A stretch of DNA of 64,000 nt from Defluviitalea saccharophila. GTDB lineage: Bacteria; Bacillota; Clostridia; Lachnospirales; Defluviitaleaceae. The stretch lies in the NCBI RefSeq assembly GCF_038396635.1, contig NZ_CP121687.1:1550001-1614000 (forward strand), in the 5' to 3' direction. Below the pieces are notes generated by a model that saw only the letters and a program-made list of their open reading frames with translations, made no database searches and was not told the DNA's origin. This document shows, in pieces, positions 58,717 through 64,000 of the stretch. Position 1 is the first letter of the stretch, and every line of letters starts with the position of its first letter. Position numbers and translations under genes: made by a program.

Positions 58717-59939
58717 GATCTTACCCCCTGTGCTCTATCATTAGCTTTTTCTAATTTATTATATATATTAATCAAACGCTTTGCATCGTTGCTCCAATTG
58801 TACTCATTTTTAGCTGCATTATATCCATTATGCCCTAAGATACTTCTTAACTCGCTACAAGTATACAATCTATATATTTTTCGTGCTAAATCTTTCTCAT
58901 CATTAGCCTTAAAAACTAACCCACTTTGCGTATCATTTACTATTCTTTTTAGAGGGCGGCAACTGCTAACAATTACTGGTTTTTTCATCAGCATATATTG
59001 AAATAATTTATGAGGAACAGTCGTATCAGTATGCTCATATAAGTTATGAGGAACAAGGCAAATGTCACTAATATAATTATATGTTGATACTTTGTTAAAA
59101 GGTTGCCAAGATATTATTTCGACTTGCTGATTTAATTTTAAATCGTTTATCAATTTTTTCATTTTCATAGCATATGGGCCTTTCCCACCTACTAAGAGCA
59201 ACTTTATATTTGGAATTCTATATTTTAAATAGGAAATTGCTTTTATAGCCGTGTCAGCACCTCTATGTTTATCTACTCCTCCAATATACGAAACAACAAA
59301 GTATTCTTTATATGCATTAATGATACTTTCATCTAAAACAAAATTATTAAAATATCCTGTTTCCTCTGTGTTTGATACAATATGTATCTTGCTTTTGTCT
59401 ATGCCGTACTTTATAATTCTCTCAGCTGCTTCTGGAACAACTACAATAATATGATCTACCTTTTTCAAAACTTCTTTTTCATACAAACGCCACCTTAAAT
59501 AATTGTCAAATAAATAATGAGATACTGTGTCAATCCAACTATCTCCATGCTCATATATTTGCATCGCAGCTGGCATATTCTCATGTAGATCAGCTATAAT
59601 AGGTATATTGTATTTTTGGGCTACTTTAAGAGCAGACCTTACCATTGGCAAATCATGTACATGTATAGCATCTACCTTAACTTTGGTAATTATTTTTGAT
59701 ATTTCTCTAACTACTTGATCATCAATAAACAATATCTGTTTTTTTTTCTGTTGCAAATACTCTAGATTAGGATGGTATCTAAAAATCTTAAAAAAAGTAT
59801 TATCTGCATATTTTTTGTCTCTTCCCTCGTTTGTAGCCAATAAATAAAGAGTATGTCCATTTTTATGTAACGCTCTTGCTTCTTTTTCTACTCTAATATC
59901 TGGCGGAAATCTTTGACATAGAACCATTAAAATATTCAT
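58713..59939 (-). CDS. GT4 glycosyltransferase
   Basis: 408 residues, GT-B. Starts MNILMVLCQRFPPDIRVEKEARAL and contains HVHDLPMVRSAL and the donor-site HTDTTVPHKLFQYMLMKKPVIVS. Resembles WbjE/ManNAc-region GT4 enzymes of polysaccharide loci. Translationally coupled to both neighbours by ATGA/TTGA overlaps. Confidence 0.88.
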   Translation of the reverse strand: MNILMVLCQRFPPDIRVEKEARALHKNGHTLYLLATNEGRDKKYADNTFFKIFRYHPNLEYLQQKKKQILFIDDQVVREISKIITKVKVDAIHVHDLPMVRSALKVAQKYNIPIIADLHENMPAAMQIYEHGDSWIDTVSHYLFDNYLRWRLYEKEVLKKVDHIIVVVPEAAERIIKYGIDKSKIHIVSNTEETGYFNNFVLDESIINAYKEYFVVSYIGGVDKHRGADTAIKAISYLKYRIPNIKLLLVGGKGPYAMKMKKLINDLKLNQQVEIISWQPFNKVSTYNYISDICLVPHNLYEHTDTTVPHKLFQYMLMKKPVIVSSCRPLKRIVNDTQSGLVFKANDEKDLARKIYRLYTCSELRSILGHNGYNAAKNEYNWSNDAKRLINIYNKLEKANDRAQGVRS

Positions 59940-61114
59940 TTGTTTTCCCTTCTTTGATAAAGTCTATATTCAAATTCTGATAATGCTCTTAACATCCAAG
60001 CGGTTCCCCAACGAATGTATGATATGTTAATTTTGTATTCAAACTTATTGTACTTTTTAATCATATATCTATATTTATATTTTTTATATAACATTTTTTT
60101 GTTTACCCAATCAATAATATTCTGTATAAATTTCTCATCAAACACTTCATTAATACTACTAGTGCATAATATAGCTTCTGCACATCCATGAATATTAATG
60201 GGATATAAAGTATTAGGTTTAATTTTAACTGCATTCTCTTCGAAAAAATGTTCTCTGTAAAAATTATAATACCTTTGCCAACTTTCTTCGAACTCGTCAA
60301 AATACTGACTTATTATGTATAGCATACGAATCTCGAATCCTGTATGGTAATGATCCATAAAATTCTTTATTCTACTTCTCTTTGACCAGTACAAAATAGA
60401 TCCATTATAATTTTGTTCATTCTTGGTGAATCGCGCTGCCCTTAATCCATAATCAACATATACTGGGTTATTAATTTCATGACCAATCATAATTAAAAAA
60501 GCTGCTACAAATAAGTTTGCATTGTTTACTTCGTATTTATCTAAAGGAGTATAGCTAAAACAAATCGTTTCATTATTAAATTCTTTAATGTTTAGATCAT
60601 TCATATAGAATTGACATATAGAATCACAAATGTCGAGATATTTTTTATTTTTGGTTAACTTATAGAGTTCATAAAATCCTTCGCCAACATGATAGGATAC
60701 TACAGAAGAAGGAGTCCCTTGTGGTATAAAAATGACTGATTGCCAATCAAAAGGATATCCCCAACACATACCACTATAGCCTTTTGAATAATTATGTTCC
60801 AACCACTTTGCAACTTTTAAAGCATTTTTATAATACTTTTCATCTTTTGTTATGATATATAATTTGACAAATGAAGTTAAAAACAGTCCCATTGCTTTTG
60901 CATTAATAGAAGCTTCAACTTTGAACAGTTTTCTTGATATCTTAGGAAAGTTATCTATCCCCTCAAACACTAACTTTTTATAAAATGAATCCTTTTGATT
61001 CTTTAACATATTCAAAAAAAACTTTTTCCCTTTTATATCATATGGATCATAGCCTTTAAATTGATTATTTGTAATCTGTAAGACAAGTAAATCTATTATT
61101 TTTTTATTCTCCAT
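59936..61114 (-). CDS. Alpha/alpha-barrel protein of polysaccharide loci
   Basis: 392 residues without signal or membrane segments. Repeated helix pairs with aromatic-rich turns (SGMCWGYPFDWQS, YHVGEGFYELYKLTKNKKYL, NNANLFVAAFLIMIG, MDHYHTGFEIRMLY) suggest a six-hairpin glycosidase-like or C5-epimerase-like barrel. It could act on sugar chains or nucleotide-linked intermediates inside the cell. GGAGG lies 15 nt before the ATG, an unusually long spacing, with an in-frame stop just upstream. Exact function unknown. Confidence 0.6.
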   Translation of the reverse strand: MENKKIIDLLVLQITNNQFKGYDPYDIKGKKFFLNMLKNQKDSFYKKLVFEGIDNFPKISRKLFKVEASINAKAMGLFLTSFVKLYIITKDEKYYKNALKVAKWLEHNYSKGYSGMCWGYPFDWQSVIFIPQGTPSSVVSYHVGEGFYELYKLTKNKKYLDICDSICQFYMNDLNIKEFNNETICFSYTPLDKYEVNNANLFVAAFLIMIGHEINNPVYVDYGLRAARFTKNEQNYNGSILYWSKRSRIKNFMDHYHTGFEIRMLYIISQYFDEFEESWQRYYNFYREHFFEENAVKIKPNTLYPINIHGCAEAILCTSSINEVFDEKFIQNIIDWVNKKMLYKKYKYRYMIKKYNKFEYKINISYIRWGTAWMLRALSEFEYRLYQRRENK

Positions 61115-61188
61115 TTATTAATTAATTATCCTCCTAAATACAAAATTAATTTAAATAGCTATAACACAGAACCTATTATATCTATTTA

Positions 61189-62262
61189 TTAAACTAAACT
61201 ATTATAAATTTTACTAAACTTATCCACTCCTTGATTTTCCATGATATAGTTATCTACTAATATTTCATAATTGTATTCACCCATTTTAATAATTTCTTCT
61301 GGATTATTAATATAAAATTTTATTTTCTCAACTAACGCTTCTACATTTTTATAAGGAATTAAAAATCCATTTTTCCCCTGTATTACAAGTTCTTTCATCG
61401 CACCAGCTGGCGTGCTAATAATGGGCATTTTATATGCCATTGCTTCTAGAGCTACATAAGGAAAGGCCTCAGACCATGAAGGCAAAATTAATACATCACT
61501 TTTTTGTAATATCTCCCGTTTCTGTCTATTCCTCAAAAAACCTGTGAATTCAACTATCTTATTAATCTTATATTCATAACAGAGTTTTTTTACTTTTATC
61601 AAATCTCTTCCATCACCCACAAAAATAAATCGAACTTTTTCTTCTTCGTCTTTATTTAATAAACTAATTGCCTTAATTAACTCATATACTCCTTTTTCTT
61701 TGACTATACTTCCTAAAAATAAAAAGCTAATCCTGTTTTCCCTTTCTACTTCCATTCTAGGAAATTCTTTGATATTAATATAGTTAGGGATTACTTCTAT
61801 TAATTTAGTAAAACATGAATCATACTTATAAAATTGTTTAGCCTGTTCACTACATAGAATAAGAACTTTATCACACTTTTTAAGGAAATATAAGATTACA
61901 TTTCTATATTCCTTATCAATATTATCAATTCGCCCTCCATGCAATTGTAAAATAACTTTCATGTGGAGGCCTTTTGCAATAATAATAGCTGGTAAAATTC
62001 TCATTAATGATACTAAATAAATAGAAGTATTAATATGAATGACCTTAAATTTGTATTTTTTCATTTTTATTAATAGATTTTTATAGTCTTCTAATAAACA
62101 GAGTATTCTTTGAAAAATATTCTTTCCTTTATATTCAATTTTTTGATATGAATAATTATATAAATTGCTAAGTTGAGAATTTAATATATTCTCAACATGA
62201 GTTACAACTCCACCGCTAACTTTTTTAGAAATATCAAGGCCTGTCAATAGAATATTCTCCAT
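61189..62262 (-). CDS. GT4 glycosyltransferase
   Basis: 357 residues, GT-B. SGGVVTHVENIL near the start, ILPSWSEAFPYVALEAMAYK as the donor-site E-x7-E motif, and IISTPAGAMKELV. Typical GT4. AAAGGG before the ATG. The AT-rich code matches neighbouring genes. Confidence 0.9.
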   Translation of the reverse strand: MENILLTGLDISKKVSGGVVTHVENILNSQLSNLYNYSYQKIEYKGKNIFQRILCLLEDYKNLLIKMKKYKFKVIHINTSIYLVSLMRILPAIIIAKGLHMKVILQLHGGRIDNIDKEYRNVILYFLKKCDKVLILCSEQAKQFYKYDSCFTKLIEVIPNYINIKEFPRMEVERENRISFLFLGSIVKEKGVYELIKAISLLNKDEEEKVRFIFVGDGRDLIKVKKLCYEYKINKIVEFTGFLRNRQKREILQKSDVLILPSWSEAFPYVALEAMAYKMPIISTPAGAMKELVIQGKNGFLIPYKNVEALVEKIKFYINNPEEIIKMGEYNYEILVDNYIMENQGVDKFSKIYNSLV

Positions 62263-62325
62263 GATTTTCCCTTTCCTATTATATAAAAGTACTATAATTT
62301 TTATGGCAGATTAAAATCATTCAGA

Positions 62326-63513
62326 CTATTTTTCTTCAATAAAGCATTTTTCAAAAAATTGCTTTAGTCTTTGCATCTTAATTTTCATGTCTATACTTCT
62401 AAGCGCAAACTCCCTAAAGTGATTTTCAAAGCCATCAATTTGATACATTCTGTTAGTAAATTGTATAATTTCTTCTATATCTATGGGCTCATTATTGTCG
62501 TTAACTCTCAAAATATAATTCCGAATACTGCTTTTCATTTTAATATCTGGGTCATTATGACTCGTTATAAAAGGAATTCCTCTAGCTACATACTCTCTAG
62601 TTTTTAATGCGGAAGATTCATTTAAGTTCTTTCGATATAAGGCTAACGGTGCCACAGCAATATGACATTTATTGAATAATTTATCTAGTTGTTCTCCTGA
62701 TAATTCTTCATAAAATAATACTCTGTCATGTAACTCTAATTTTTTTGATAAATTAATCAAATTCTTCAACTCATTTCCTGTGCCAACGATATGAAAAGTT
62801 ATATTAACACTACCTTTATAACTTGCTATCCCTTTAATAACTCTATCAACTCCATGCCAAGGTGCAATTTGACCTACAAAAAGTAATTCTAGCTTTGCTT
62901 TATCATAAGGTGGAACTTTTCTTAAAGGTAGCTTTTCTACATCCATCCCATTTCCTAAGACTAAACTTTCTTTTTTATTTCTACTATTATAATAAGAGTA
63001 TCTTTTTCTTTCGTATCTTTTTATCTCATTTGTAACTGCAACAAATCCTTTGACATATCCAAAAATATAAGGAGCTAAATATTTCTCAACCCAATATTCT
63101 TTGTTACTATTTCCCTGAGTTTGCTTTATCTCATCCAATTCTTTTGTTTGATGCTCAAAGATAATTTTAAAAGGGAATTGTTTTACAAGCCTTAAAAGTT
63201 GTGAACTTGCTTTAGGATAACGAAAATATAATAAATCAAATTCTTCCTTTTGAATTTCTTGAATAATTTTGTTATATAATATTAAATTCTTATACCATGT
63301 TTTTTGAAAAAAACTATGAGTATATTTAATTTCATGAAATATAATATTGTTATGAAATTGTCTTGAAATTTTGTCTGGATCTTTTGTATAAAAAATCATA
63401 CCTTTTGTATTTACACCACAATTGTTAAGACCATCTACTTGAGCTATTATTTTCTTAAGCACTCCCGAACCTTCAGACAATTCGCCACGAATAGCAACAT
63501 ATAATACCTTCAT
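62326..63513 (-). CDS. GT4 glycosyltransferase
   Basis: 395 residues, GT-B. N-terminal RGELSEGSGVLKKIIAQVDG, LEVLFVGQIAPWHGVDRVI-like LLFVGQIAPWHGVDRVI, and ALKTREYVARGIPFIT in the donor-binding half. Overlaps the stop of the deacetylase gene by 4 nt (ATGA). Sugar unknown. Confidence 0.87.
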   Translation of the reverse strand: MKVLYVAIRGELSEGSGVLKKIIAQVDGLNNCGVNTKGMIFYTKDPDKISRQFHNNIIFHEIKYTHSFFQKTWYKNLILYNKIIQEIQKEEFDLLYFRYPKASSQLLRLVKQFPFKIIFEHQTKELDEIKQTQGNSNKEYWVEKYLAPYIFGYVKGFVAVTNEIKRYERKRYSYYNSRNKKESLVLGNGMDVEKLPLRKVPPYDKAKLELLFVGQIAPWHGVDRVIKGIASYKGSVNITFHIVGTGNELKNLINLSKKLELHDRVLFYEELSGEQLDKLFNKCHIAVAPLALYRKNLNESSALKTREYVARGIPFITSHNDPDIKMKSSIRNYILRVNDNNEPIDIEEIIQFTNRMYQIDGFENHFREFALRSIDMKIKMQRLKQFFEKCFIEEK

Positions 63514-64000
63514 TTATTCTTATACCCTTCTATAATATTAATTATTTGTTTCCCTGACATAGCTTCACATTGTTTGGCGCTTAAATACTTTAATACTCTC
63601 TCATACACTTTTTTCCATTCATTGTTTGCCTCTCCAAAAAAAGAATTATGCCATAAGATTGTAAAAACTCCTTGATAATTATCAATGATTTCAATCATTT
63701 CAACACATCTATCATAAGCTTCATTAGCTTTTAGTCTTTTATATTTATTGCTACATAGTGTCATATCCATAACAATTAGAGGAATTTCCCACATATTTAT
63801 AACTTTATTATGAATCAAATCATATGGCTTAAAAGGAAAACAAGTACCGCACCGAAATCCTTCGCAATCCGGATATCCCATTGAAGTATCATAAATGAAC
63901 TTATTATAGCTTTGATATCTCCAAGTATCCGGTACTTTAAACCTTAAGTAATGCTGTCTGCAACCGTATTTGTGATCATATACTACTGAATCTAATACCC
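63510..64000 (-). CDS. Polysaccharide deacetylase-family protein, C-terminal part (cut by window edge)
   Basis: 162 residues are visible; the frame is open to the right edge, so the true start lies outside. An internal Met at 63881 is not a convincing start because the family pattern continues upstream of it: YGCRQHYLRFKVPDTW, then YDTSMGYPDCEGFRCGTCFP and the late ILWHNSFFGE. These match the C-terminal half of a deacetylase-like (carbohydrate esterase 4 type) family found in surface polysaccharide loci. The metal-binding Asp/His motif would be in the missing part. Confidence 0.75.
   Translation of the reverse strand, partial: VLDSVVYDHKYGCRQHYLRFKVPDTWRYQSYNKFIYDTSMGYPDCEGFRCGTCFPFKPYDLIHNKVINMWEIPLIVMDMTLCSNKYKRLKANEAYDRCVEMIEIIDNYQGVFTILWHNSFFGEANNEWKKVYERVLKYLSAKQCEAMSGKQIINIIEGYKNK

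Noticed and set aside
1-64000. CRISPR arrays, tRNA or rRNA genes, transposases and phage genes
   Set aside because: I saw no regularly spaced long repeats, no cloverleaf-like sequences and no transposase or phage protein motifs on either strand.

Overview
All convincing genes in this window lie on the minus strand, so transcription runs from base 64000 towards base 1. Gene order, gene content, low GC, Shine-Dalgarno sites of the AAGGAGG type, the zinc-ribbon forms of S4, S14, L33 and L36, an EcfT/A1/A2 set after rplQ, and FlaG/FliD/FliS all point to a motile member of the Firmicutes, class Clostridia (Lachnospirales-like). The species cannot be fixed from the sequence alone.

Region 1 (about 38.7 kb down to 1.8 kb) is the translation and transcription superlocus: rpmG-secE-nusG-rplK-rplA-rplJ-rplL-rpoB-rpoC-L7Ae-like-rpsL-rpsG-fusA-tuf, then the S10, spc and alpha blocks from rpsJ to rplQ with secY, adk, map, a KOW protein, infA, rpmJ and rpoA, then ecfA1-ecfA2-ecfT-truA, and finally rplM-rpsI. 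Small genes at 9515 (rpmJ), 13342 (rpmD) and 38454 (rpmG) were read directly from the sequence. Many starts were moved to RBS-supported codons, several of them GTG or TTG. Near-consensus promoters with exact 17-nt spacers were found before rpmG, rplJ, rpoB, the L7Ae-like gene, tuf, rpsJ and rplM. Structured leaders include an L10-type attenuator, twin hairpins before rplK and rplA that probably bind L1, a long rpsJ leader and a folded rpsL-rpsG intergenic RNA.

Region 2 (38.7-43.2 kb) holds flagellar filament genes: flaG, a very long fliD, two FlgN-like chaperones and fliS, with sigma-D-like promoters. Region 3 (43.3-49.4 kb) makes and transfers a nonulosonic acid of the pseudaminic type: pseI/neuB-like synthase, SpsF-like cytidylyltransferase, CgeB-like glycosyltransferase, PseG, PseC and an SDR epimerase. 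Its position next to the filament cap genes suggests flagellin glycosylation. PseB and PseH are not visible here.

Region 4 (49.5-64 kb) is a more AT-rich surface polysaccharide locus in terminator-bounded blocks: an ATP-grasp enzyme, GT2 and GT4 glycosyltransferases, UDP-galactopyranose mutase, a UDP-ManNAc dehydrogenase-like enzyme, two proteins with a Rossmann module, an alpha/alpha-barrel-like protein and a polysaccharide deacetylase cut by the right edge.

Region 5 (1-1.7 kb) contains the start of a chemoreceptor-like gene, a lipoprotein, a small conserved protein, and a 470-bp gene-poor gap carrying tandem repeats, a perfect inverted repeat and an unexplained 53-codon reading frame.
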